DNA of 64,000 nucleotides from Bacteroidia bacterium (GTDB lineage: Bacteria > Bacteroidota > Bacteroidia > Flavobacteriales > Flavobacteriaceae). Below, piece after piece: positions 26,547 through 34,131 of the stretch (the first letter of the stretch is position 1; each line of letters begins with the position of its first letter). The notes below the pieces were generated by a model. It was not told the DNA's origin. It searched no databases and was given only the letters and a program-made list of their open reading frames with translations. The stretch is from contig JAUIEK010000007.1 in assembly GCA_030428865.1 (NCBI GenBank), forward strand, positions 1-64,000, read 5' to 3'. Made by a program: the position numbers and the translations under genes.

Positions 26547-28274
26547 CTATTTATTGATAAATTTTTTCTTAACATTTCCACTTTTTTTTATGATGTATAG
26601 ACCTCTTGAAAATTCACTAATTATTTTCTTTTCCTCAGCTTTACTGGAAACAATAACTGTTTTTACTTTTTGACCGTACATATTAAATACATCTAGCTGA
26701 TATGGTTTATTAGCTTCAGACTGAATAGTTGTTGATCTAATACCTCTTGCTCTATTAAACTCTAGTAAATCATCAAAAGGATTATCTCTAGTACCTCCAA
26801 TATTTCCATCACCTGATCTACCAGTTACATTATTCATGCTAGTAACAAAGGTAAATGAAGCAGAGTTCCTATTATTACCTTCATCACTTTCATTGAGAAT
26901 ATCACCTGGATCTACATCAATTAAAAAATAATATGTAGTATTTGTATTTAAATTAGGGCTAGCCAACATTCTATTTGAAACATATAGAGGAAAGCACTTT
27001 TCTTTCGTTTCGTTTGGTTCAATCGTGGAATTTTGAATATGGTTATGAACACTCGTAAAAAAGTCAAAAATATTTTGAGTCGATCCTGCTAATAATTCAA
27101 AACGCCAAGAATTTCCAATTCCAGAGCCTCTATTTAAGATATTCACACATACTTCGTGATCTGTATTTCTTACTATTTTTAATGGTTTTGCAATACTATT
27201 ACTGTCTGTAGTTAAAGGTTTATTACTATCATTAGGATCTGGGATAAAACTTCCAAAAGAATCTTTGTATTTAATTGTAATATTATCAAATACTAAATCG
27301 GGTAAATCTGTCGTAAAATCACAAGCATTTCCAATACCATCACCATCAGAATCTTCTTGATTAACGTTACTGTTTTTAGGGCAGTTATCTTCAATATCTA
27401 AAATACCATCATTGTCATCATCATCATCACATACATCACCAAATCCATCATTATCCGTATCAAGTTGGTTGGCATTGCTAATAAATTGACAATTATCTTG
27501 GTTGTCTTCTACACCATCATTATCAAAATCTGCTGTAGGATTAAAATAATCAGATGCATTGTCTCCAAAAATATTAAAGGCCTGAGAATATGAAGCATTT
27601 CCTCCAGCATCTCTTACCAATCTAAAAAAGAAAGTGGTTTGCATACATGGACTATTATTAATCCAAGATTGAGGTACGGTAAAATTTTGAGAGGTGCCAC
27701 CTGGAAGTGTTATAGGTTCTCTGTATATATTGCCCCAAAATGGATTTCCTGAACACTCTTGGGTATAATACCATTGGTAAGTTAAGTTACCATTACCACC
27801 GCTTGGGACACTTCCATTGAAGATACCTGAACCACCTGAGCCTACTGTTATATTATTGTTTGTTATTGCATTTGGATTGGGATTAATGGTCACAGAAACA
27901 ATATTACTATAGCTTCTATCAGCTGATATGCTTACTATTCTAACATATTCATGTGTAATTGCTACTCCTGATTCATTGGAAGCAAAGTTTGAAAATAGTT
28001 TATCTTTCCCTGTTCCAGTGCCATTTACACTATACCATATACTGGCCTGTCCATTTACAATAGATCTGGAAATCCATTCGTAGTGATAATTTCCATTGCT
28101 ACCTTGTGAATCACTTCCAACTATTGTACTAATTGGATCTCCATGATTTAAAGTTTGTGAACAACAAATATTGTTATTAGTAATTATCGTTTGCGCATAA
28201 GATAATCCACTGAAAGCTATGAACAGTAATCCAATAATTTTTGAAAATCTTAGGTGTGGGGGATTTTTTTTCAT
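26547..28274 (-). CDS. T9SS-secreted protein with thrombospondin type 3 repeats
   Basis: 575 aa. A signal peptide (ends FSGLSYAQ) precedes Ig-like segments to about 230. Calcium-binding TSP3-type repeats follow (NPTADFDNDGVEDNQDNC, LDTDNDGFGDVCDDDDDNDG, EDSDGDGIGNACD). A CARDB-like domain is at about 325-480. The last 75 residues are a type A sorting domain (YQLDVFNMYGQKVKTVIVSS, then FSRGLYIIKKSGNVKKKFI). The C-terminal signal directs export by the type IX secretion system and attachment or release at the cell surface. Ligand unknown. Confidence 0.88.
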   Translation of the reverse strand: MKKNPPHLRFSKIIGLLFIAFSGLSYAQTIITNNNICCSQTLNHGDPISTIVGSDSQGSNGNYHYEWISRSIVNGQASIWYSVNGTGTGKDKLFSNFASNESGVAITHEYVRIVSISADRSYSNIVSVTINPNPNAITNNNITVGSGGSGIFNGSVPSGGNGNLTYQWYYTQECSGNPFWGNIYREPITLPGGTSQNFTVPQSWINNSPCMQTTFFFRLVRDAGGNASYSQAFNIFGDNASDYFNPTADFDNDGVEDNQDNCQFISNANQLDTDNDGFGDVCDDDDDNDGILDIEDNCPKNSNVNQEDSDGDGIGNACDFTTDLPDLVFDNITIKYKDSFGSFIPDPNDSNKPLTTDSNSIAKPLKIVRNTDHEVCVNILNRGSGIGNSWRFELLAGSTQNIFDFFTSVHNHIQNSTIEPNETKEKCFPLYVSNRMLASPNLNTNTTYYFLIDVDPGDILNESDEGNNRNSASFTFVTSMNNVTGRSGDGNIGGTRDNPFDDLLEFNRARGIRSTTIQSEANKPYQLDVFNMYGQKVKTVIVSSKAEEKKIISEFSRGLYIIKKSGNVKKKFINK

Positions 28275-28321
28275 TTTTTTGATTTTTAATTTGACAATAG
28301 TTTTACATTTTTTTATTGGGT

Positions 28322-28354
28322 AAAAACTCCTCGTTTTACGACGAGGAAGTTTTC
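28322..28354 (-). terminator. Terminator after hmuY
   Basis: Stem of arms 28322-28334 and 28341-28353 (core CCTCGT/ACGAGG) with one bulged base, followed on minus by five U from the A run 28322-28326. It closes the hmuR-hmuY unit. Confidence 0.75.
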
Positions 28355-28396
28355 ACAATTAATTAACACAATCTACTAAAGGTAGATAATACTTTG

Positions 28397-29065
28397 TTAG
28401 TTATCGAAAATGACAACACTCTCATTAGGTTGATACACATAGTTAAATGTGTAGTATCTAGGCGTATGTATCCTTGAATCGAGATCTTCTTCTTCTGGTG
28501 CATCTTGATAATAACTTTTAATCTCTACTTTGGCAAACCTTCCTTCTGTAGTTCTAAACACCAATACCACTCCTGTTATTGGAGTTATTAGATTGTTCTG
28601 ACCTGGATCAGAACTCGTAAACCCTGAATAATTATACCAACCCTGTCCATCCGAAGCAGGAATCGCAAAACCATTGGCTACATCTTGTACGAATAAAGTT
28701 TCATCCACCTCTGTAACAGCGGCTAATCCTCCTGTCGCAATATATGTAGCGGCATTTCCTGTTCTTTCAGGCTCATCAATAGTACCACTAGATACGCCTC
28801 CATTTACAATAATAGCTGTTCCTCTAAATCCAATATCCCACGCATCCATATCTGTAGTTTCTGCTCCCGTTTCAAAATCAAATAAAGTAAAGGGTCCTGA
28901 AATTGGCGTGCTTCCACCTGGTCCTCCTTGCCCACCTACTTGAGGCGCATATAAATTGGCTACTGTTTCTGATTCTACTGGGTCTAATACTATTGGATCG
29001 TCTTCATCACAAGACACAAAAAGTGTAATAAAAAGTAAAAATGTAAGTGGTTTTAATGTTCTCAT
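28397..29065 (-). CDS. hmuY: HmuY-family haem-binding lipoprotein
   Basis: 222 aa. MRTLKPLTFLLFITLFVSCD is a lipoprotein signal with Cys19. The mature protein shows HmuY features: TLFDFETGAETTDMDAWDIG, FRGTAIIVNGG, GWYNYSGFTSSDPGQNNLI, and the final IHTPRYYTFNYVYQPN. HmuY is a surface haemophore that takes haem from host or environmental haemoproteins and passes it to HmuR. It lies 18 bases downstream of the receptor gene. Gly/Pro-rich linker GGQGGPGGSTPISGP follows the lipid anchor region. Confidence 0.88.
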   Translation of the reverse strand: MRTLKPLTFLLFITLFVSCDEDDPIVLDPVESETVANLYAPQVGGQGGPGGSTPISGPFTLFDFETGAETTDMDAWDIGFRGTAIIVNGGVSSGTIDEPERTGNAATYIATGGLAAVTEVDETLFVQDVANGFAIPASDGQGWYNYSGFTSSDPGQNNLITPITGVVLVFRTTEGRFAKVEIKSYYQDAPEEEDLDSRIHTPRYYTFNYVYQPNESVVIFDN

Positions 29066-29083
29066 ATTATTTGTAATTAACTA

Positions 29084-31156
29084 TTAAAATTGAATATTTA
29101 GTTTTCCGTATAATAAGGTGCCAGCTATGTTATTCACATTCTGCGGGTCTGTAAAGTTCAACAGGTTATCAGCTCCAAAACCTATTTCATAATTCTTAAA
29201 GAGCTTTTTGTTAAAAGCGATATCAACAATGGCATACCCATTAGCAAATTCATCAAAAGTATCTAAGTAAGTATTTCTGTTGCTATCAACCAGACCAAAA
29301 CGACTCCGATAAGTTACTCTTGTATTAATATTTAACTGCCAATTAGGAATAGTATAAAACACTTTGAAGTTTCCCATATGTCTTGAGCGATTAAACAATC
29401 CGAAGTATTGATCTTTAGTAAGTATGATATTAGACGTGGCATTTACTCTGCCTGCTCTAAATTCTTCAATTGCTTCTTTATCTTTAGCATACAGCAATTG
29501 ATATCCAGCAGACATTTTTAAATTTCTGTTGGGGTTATAAGCCACATTAAATTCCAATCCTTTAGTAAAAACCTTATCAACATTTAAATAACTAAATATG
29601 TTTTGTCCGTTATCTGTCTGTAATGCAATAGCTCTTGTATCAATTAAATTGGTAATATCATTTCTGAAAAAGTTGATAGCTGCTTTTACCTTAGTAGATG
29701 GTTTATATGAAAAACCTAAATTGAAATTATTAGAACTCTCAGGTTTCAAACTATTATTAAAATCATTCAAATCAACTCCATCGAGAACAACAACTTGTCC
29801 TTGCTCAACTAAATCTGGTATTATAGTTGAAACTAGATTATATCCTAGCACTCTATAACCACCCGCAGCAGAATTTGTAAAGTTGAAAAAGAGTTGTCTA
29901 AAATCTGGTGCTTTAAAACCTCTCCCAGCAGATGCTTTTACAGACAACTTTTTGTTAAACTCATAATTGATAGCAAGCTTTGGGTTAAATTGTGACTGAT
30001 ATTGATTGTGATCATCATATCTAGCCCCTAAAATAATATTCAGTTTTTCAGTTGGTTTCCAATCGTATTGAGCAAAAACAAAAGGCGCATTAAAAATAGG
30101 AGTGTTATCAAAAAATGCACGGTCCAGCGTTTCATGTGTTAAGCCCAATCCTGTTGTCAACTTTCCTTTTTCTTTACTCCAAGTACTTCTGAATTCAGAG
30201 CGTATAAACTGCTGATCAAAGTCATTCGTTGAAAACAAATTTCCATTGGAGTCATTCAAGAATTCTTCTGCTAAATATTGTGTTGCATAAAATTCAAAAA
30301 TGGCTTCAAAATTATCATTGAGTTTATAGGTTGTGGTCAATCTTGTATTCCATTCATTAATATCACTATCTCCTCTGTAGATTTCTAAAGTTTGAACATT
30401 CTGTGCTATGTTATCTTGGTTTTGAGTAAATATTCTTCCTGCTAAAACCATGTTTAATTTATCAGAAAATTCATAGGTAATTTTACCATCGAAAGTATAG
30501 TTAGAAAATGGACTTTGACTAGGAACAGGTGTGCTCTCATCAAAATCAAAACCTTCACTACTAAATCGATTGATAAAAGCACTAATACCTAATTTATTTT
30601 TTTTCTGACTGAAGGATGTGCTTATATCTGTATTGCCAAATGTTCCATATCTAAAATTTGTTTCTCCTCGAAAACCATATTTTGGTGTTTCTGTAATGAT
30701 ATTAACTACTCCGCCTAGTGCTTCACTTCCATACAAACTTGAAGAAGCGCCTTTTACAATTTCTATTTGTTTGATATTACCAACTGTTACTCTATTTAAA
30801 TCTAATGTACCTGCTGATCTTCCTACAAGAGGCACTCCATCAATGAGTATTAGTGTATATTGAGAATCTAGACCTTGCATCTGAATGCCTTCTCCTCCTC
30901 CAAAGTCAGATATCGTTATCAACCCTGTTTGCTCATCAAGAATATCAGAAAGGCGTAAAGAGTTCGATTGTTTTATATCAAGTTTAGATACAACTTGCAC
31001 AGGCATAGGAAGCGATGATAGTTGACGTAATGTTCTTGTAGCTGTTATAACCACTTCATCAAGCTTCTCAACTTTTGTTGAATCTTCCTGGCAAACCGCT
31101 TTAACAACAAAAAGAAAAAGAAAAAAACAGAAAATATTATTTTTATTTAGACTCAT
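29084..31156 (-). CDS. hmuR: TonB-dependent outer-membrane haem receptor, HmuR-like
   Basis: 690 aa. Signal peptide MSLNKNNIFCFFLFLFVVKA with further residues to VCQ, then a plug domain (DEVVITATRTLRQLSSLPMP, LDSQYTLILIDGVPLVGRSA, IVKGASSSLYGSEALGGVVN) to about 150, then a 22-strand type barrel ending in NIQF with a terminal Phe. These receptors import ligands across the outer membrane using TonB energy. Placement directly before hmuY indicates haem as ligand. The gene is divergent from the DUF6607 gene across a 65-base AT-rich gap. Confidence 0.9.
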   Translation of the reverse strand: MSLNKNNIFCFFLFLFVVKAVCQEDSTKVEKLDEVVITATRTLRQLSSLPMPVQVVSKLDIKQSNSLRLSDILDEQTGLITISDFGGGEGIQMQGLDSQYTLILIDGVPLVGRSAGTLDLNRVTVGNIKQIEIVKGASSSLYGSEALGGVVNIITETPKYGFRGETNFRYGTFGNTDISTSFSQKKNKLGISAFINRFSSEGFDFDESTPVPSQSPFSNYTFDGKITYEFSDKLNMVLAGRIFTQNQDNIAQNVQTLEIYRGDSDINEWNTRLTTTYKLNDNFEAIFEFYATQYLAEEFLNDSNGNLFSTNDFDQQFIRSEFRSTWSKEKGKLTTGLGLTHETLDRAFFDNTPIFNAPFVFAQYDWKPTEKLNIILGARYDDHNQYQSQFNPKLAINYEFNKKLSVKASAGRGFKAPDFRQLFFNFTNSAAGGYRVLGYNLVSTIIPDLVEQGQVVVLDGVDLNDFNNSLKPESSNNFNLGFSYKPSTKVKAAINFFRNDITNLIDTRAIALQTDNGQNIFSYLNVDKVFTKGLEFNVAYNPNRNLKMSAGYQLLYAKDKEAIEEFRAGRVNATSNIILTKDQYFGLFNRSRHMGNFKVFYTIPNWQLNINTRVTYRSRFGLVDSNRNTYLDTFDEFANGYAIVDIAFNKKLFKNYEIGFGADNLLNFTDPQNVNNIAGTLLYGKLNIQF

Positions 31157-31173
31157 TCTTCTTAAATTTGACG

Positions 31174-31181
31174 CAAATATA
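31174..31181 (-). promoter_or_regulatory. Candidate -7 box for hmuR-hmuY
   Basis: Minus strand TATATTTG fits TAnnTTTG exactly, 18 bases upstream of the hmuR ATG. The imperfect palindrome at 31187-31209 covers where the -33 contact would be. Confidence 0.45.
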
Positions 31182-31186
31182 TAATC

Positions 31187-31209
31187 TTATTTTAATTCAT
31201 TCTAAATAA
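31187..31209. promoter_or_regulatory. Imperfect palindrome, candidate iron-regulator operator
   Basis: Left arm TTATTTTAATT (31187-31197), centre C, right arm ATTCTAAATAA (31199-31209); 8 of 11 positions are self-complementary. The same half-site TTATTTAGA recurs in opposite orientation at 31143-31151 over the hmuR start. Size, AT-richness and location between two divergent haem genes fit a Fur-type site, but the identity of the regulator is inference. Confidence 0.35.
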
Positions 31210-31221
31210 AAAGAGAAAATT

Positions 31222-32124
31222 ATGAGAACTTTCTTATCGGTTATTTTGGCATTTAGCCTTGGCGTTTTTACACATGCTCAAAGCAAAAAGGCAAAAGATA
31301 AAAATGCTATTAAAAGCATGTGTGGTTGTTTTGAAGTGACCTTCAATTTTGCAGAAACATTTAATTATAGTGATAACCCTAATTACAAACCTTCAAAAAC
31401 GAAAATTGCCAAAGGCTTAGAATGGGCAGAATTAGTTACTGATGAAAATAACAAAATATCCATTCAGCATTTGTTAGTTGTAGGCCCTTCTAAAAAGCAA
31501 ATGGTAGTAAAGCATTGGAGACAAGATTGGTTGTATCAAAACACTGATTTCTACATGTATAATGGCGATAATGAATGGTTATATAAGCAAGAACCTAAAT
31601 CGGCCGTAAAAAAACAATGGACACAAAAGGTATATCAAGTAGATGACAGTCCTAGATATGAAGGTTCTGGATCTTGGGTTCATGTAGATGGTAAAAGCTA
31701 TTGGGAAAACACAACCAGCGCACCATTACCAAGGAGAGAGTATACTAAAAGAAGTGACTATAACGTAACCCTAAGAGGAAACAGACATGAAATTACTGAT
31801 TTTGGTTGGATTCACGATCAAGACAATGCTAAAATAGTAAGAGAAAAAGGAAAAAAAGACATTACTATCGCTAAAGAAAAAGGATATAATACCTATGTAA
31901 AAGTAGATGACAACAAATGTAAAGCAGCACAAGACTGGTGGAAAAAAGAACACGATAAATGGAGTGTAATTAGAGCAAAATGGGATAACGTTTATGCAAG
32001 AAAAATAGATTTACGCCTAGAAAAGAAAGTAGATAATAAAGTATTGTATAAACATTTATTCTCAGAAAAAATATCTAAAGAAAAAGATATTAATAACATC
32101 ATTGAAGCTTTTGTAATTAAATAA
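31222..32124 (+). CDS. DUF6607 family secreted protein
   Basis: 300 aa. Signal peptide MRTFLSVILAFSLGVFTHAQ. The mature part begins IKSMCGCFEVTFNFAETFNY and contains Trp-rich strands (VVKHWRQDWLYQNTDFYMYN, KKQWTQKVYQVDDSPRYEGS). A later charged region ends DLRLEKKVDNKVLYKHLF. These are features of DUF6607, a Bacteroidota family commonly found beside haem or iron uptake genes; function unknown. It opens the plus-strand cluster: three bases to the ankyrin gene, then DUF2271, PepSY reductase and DUF6686. It is divergently transcribed from hmuR. Confidence 0.82.
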   Translation: MRTFLSVILAFSLGVFTHAQSKKAKDKNAIKSMCGCFEVTFNFAETFNYSDNPNYKPSKTKIAKGLEWAELVTDENNKISIQHLLVVGPSKKQMVVKHWRQDWLYQNTDFYMYNGDNEWLYKQEPKSAVKKQWTQKVYQVDDSPRYEGSGSWVHVDGKSYWENTTSAPLPRREYTKRSDYNVTLRGNRHEITDFGWIHDQDNAKIVREKGKKDITIAKEKGYNTYVKVDDNKCKAAQDWWKKEHDKWSVIRAKWDNVYARKIDLRLEKKVDNKVLYKHLFSEKISKEKDINNIIEAFVIK

Positions 32125-32127
32125 ATC

Positions 32128-33618
32128 ATGCTTAAGAATTTTATTTACGTAGGCTTATTTTTTCTGTTAGTAAAAAGCTACAGTCAAGAAAATATTTTTT
32201 TGAATAGATCGTACTGGAAACAAAATCCAAGTATTGAAGATATTGACAAAAAAATAAAAGAAGGACATAACATCGCAGAATTGAACATCAATGCTTTTGA
32301 TGGTGTTGTTTATGCGCTACTAGAAAAAGTAGATAATAAAACCATTAAGCACCTACTTTCTAAAAGAGGGAATGATGTTAATAAATTAACACACGATGGA
32401 AGAACCTATATTTTTTGGGCGGCTTATAAAAACAATTTAGATATCATGAAGCACCTGCTTGCCAATGGAGCAAAAACAGATGTTGTTGATACGCATGGTT
32501 ATACATATATGAACTTTGCAGCTTCTACGGGTCAAACAAATCCAAAATTATATGATTTGTGTTTTGAACATGGAGCCGATCCTAAAAATGAAAAAGATCA
32601 TAACGGTGCTAATGTTTTATTACTAGTTGCTCCTTTTGTAAAAGATGTGTCTTTAATAGATTATTTTGTTTCTAAAGAAGTTGATATACAAAGTACCGAC
32701 AATAATGGTAATGGAATTTTTAATTATGCTGCCAAATCAGGAAACATCAAGTTCATGAATTATCTTATCAAAAAAGGATTGTCTTATAAAGAACTTACCA
32801 AATCTGGAAGCAATGCGATGATATTTGCTAGCAGAGGAACCAGAGGAGTAATCAATACTTTAGAGACTTATCTATATTTAGAAAAATTAGGCATATCTCC
32901 TAACGTTATTACAGACAAAGGAATTACACCTCTTCACTCAATTGCTTACAGAGGAAAAGATTTAGGCATATTTAATTATTTTCTTTCAAAAGGTGTAGAT
33001 ATAAATCAGGCAGATGATAACGGAAATACGCCTTTTCACAATGCTGCATATACAAACAACCCAAAAGTTGTGAGTCTGCTGCTAAAATCAGTAAAAGATA
33101 TTAATAAAAAAAATAAAGCCGGCAAATCAGCATTAACAAATGCGATACAAAGAAATTCAGTTGATGTGGTTAATCTCTTATTAAAACATGGTGCAGATGT
33201 TCACATTACTGATAAAAAAGGAAACAACTTGAGTTATTATTTAGTAAAATCATACAACCCTAAGAAAATGGAGGAGTTTAAACAAAAAGTAGCAGCTCTT
33301 TCTACAAAAGGGTTTGATTTCAAAAAAGAGCAAAAAGATGGAAATTCCCTATATCATTTGGCTGTAGAAACCAATGATCTTAACCTGCTAAAATGGGTTT
33401 CAAAACAAGGAATAAACATCAACGTGAAAAATAATAACGGCCTAACAGTACTCCATAAAGCTGCAATGACAGCAAAAGATGATACAATTTTAAAATATTT
33501 GTTAAGCATTGGTGCCAAAAAAGACATTAAAACAGAATTTGAAGAATCTGTATATGAACTTGCTGCAGAAAATGAGCTGTTAAAAAAGAATGGAATTAGT
33601 ATTCAATTTTTAAGATAG
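32128..33618 (+). CDS. Exported ankyrin-repeat protein
   Basis: 496 aa. A signal peptide (MLKNFIYVGLFFLLVKSYSQ) precedes about a dozen ankyrin repeats from residue 70 to the end, recognisable by units such as DGRTYIFWAAYKNNLDIMKH, DDNGNTPFHNAAYTNNPKVV and NNGLTVLHKAAMTAKDDTIL. Ankyrin proteins bind other proteins and are more often cytosolic; an exported one should work in the periplasm or at the surface. It is packed between DUF6607 (three bases) and DUF2271 (four bases), so it likely scaffolds a complex in this haem/iron cluster. That role is inferred. Confidence 0.88.
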   Translation: MLKNFIYVGLFFLLVKSYSQENIFLNRSYWKQNPSIEDIDKKIKEGHNIAELNINAFDGVVYALLEKVDNKTIKHLLSKRGNDVNKLTHDGRTYIFWAAYKNNLDIMKHLLANGAKTDVVDTHGYTYMNFAASTGQTNPKLYDLCFEHGADPKNEKDHNGANVLLLVAPFVKDVSLIDYFVSKEVDIQSTDNNGNGIFNYAAKSGNIKFMNYLIKKGLSYKELTKSGSNAMIFASRGTRGVINTLETYLYLEKLGISPNVITDKGITPLHSIAYRGKDLGIFNYFLSKGVDINQADDNGNTPFHNAAYTNNPKVVSLLLKSVKDINKKNKAGKSALTNAIQRNSVDVVNLLLKHGADVHITDKKGNNLSYYLVKSYNPKKMEEFKQKVAALSTKGFDFKKEQKDGNSLYHLAVETNDLNLLKWVSKQGININVKNNNGLTVLHKAAMTAKDDTILKYLLSIGAKKDIKTEFEESVYELAAENELLKKNGISIQFLR

Positions 33619-33622
33619 AAAA

Positions 33623-34117
33623 ATGAACAGGAATAAAATTTTTAAACTAATTGCTTCGGTTTTCATAATTGTTATGCTATTTGGGTTTACTCAAAAACCC
33701 GATTCCTCAAAGTATAAATGCATGATTCAAATGACTAATTATACAGGTGAGGGAGCTTACATTGCCATATCACTGTTAAATCCTGATGGCACATACGAAA
33801 AAACGCTGTACATACATGGAGATGATGACGAATGGTATTCTGACATTACTGAATGGTGGAATTTTTATGGAAAAAACAGAAATAATATTGATGCGATTAC
33901 AGGAGCAACTATTAGCGGAGGAAAGCGCTCAATTATTTCAATAGAAATTGAGGATTCTAAGATTGATAGCGGGTATAAAATCCGTTTTGAATCTGCTGTT
34001 GAAGATCAAGAATATTATAAAGATGATGTTGAGTTTGAACTCACTTCAGAGAATATAAAAGCAAAAACAGAAGGTAAAGGATTCATTAGATACGTTCGTA
34101 TGATTCCTCAACAATAA
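33623..34117 (+). CDS. DUF2271 protein with probable covalent-flavin site
   Basis: 164 aa. N-terminal signal or anchor (MNRNKIFKLIASVFIIVMLF). The mature domain matches DUF2271 in layout (YKCMIQMTNYTGEGAYIAIS, DDDEWYSDITEWWNFYGKNR). At residues 90-96 it has DAITGAT, which fits the Dxx(S/T)GA(S/T) target on which ApbE-type enzymes attach FMN through Thr96. DUF2271 proteins have been reported near PepSY-type reductases in flavinylation loci. Here the next gene, 14 bases away, is such a reductase. So the protein is a probable periplasmic flavin electron carrier; no apbE lies in the window. Confidence 0.8.
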   Translation: MNRNKIFKLIASVFIIVMLFGFTQKPDSSKYKCMIQMTNYTGEGAYIAISLLNPDGTYEKTLYIHGDDDEWYSDITEWWNFYGKNRNNIDAITGATISGGKRSIISIEIEDSKIDSGYKIRFESAVEDQEYYKDDVEFELTSENIKAKTEGKGFIRYVRMIPQQ

Positions 34118-34131
34118 AAACCCGTAAAGTC

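Noticed and set aside
27340..27540. Asp-rich GATGAT-type repeats as a DNA repeat array
   Set aside because: They encode TSP3 calcium-binding repeats in the T9SS protein and need no further explanation.
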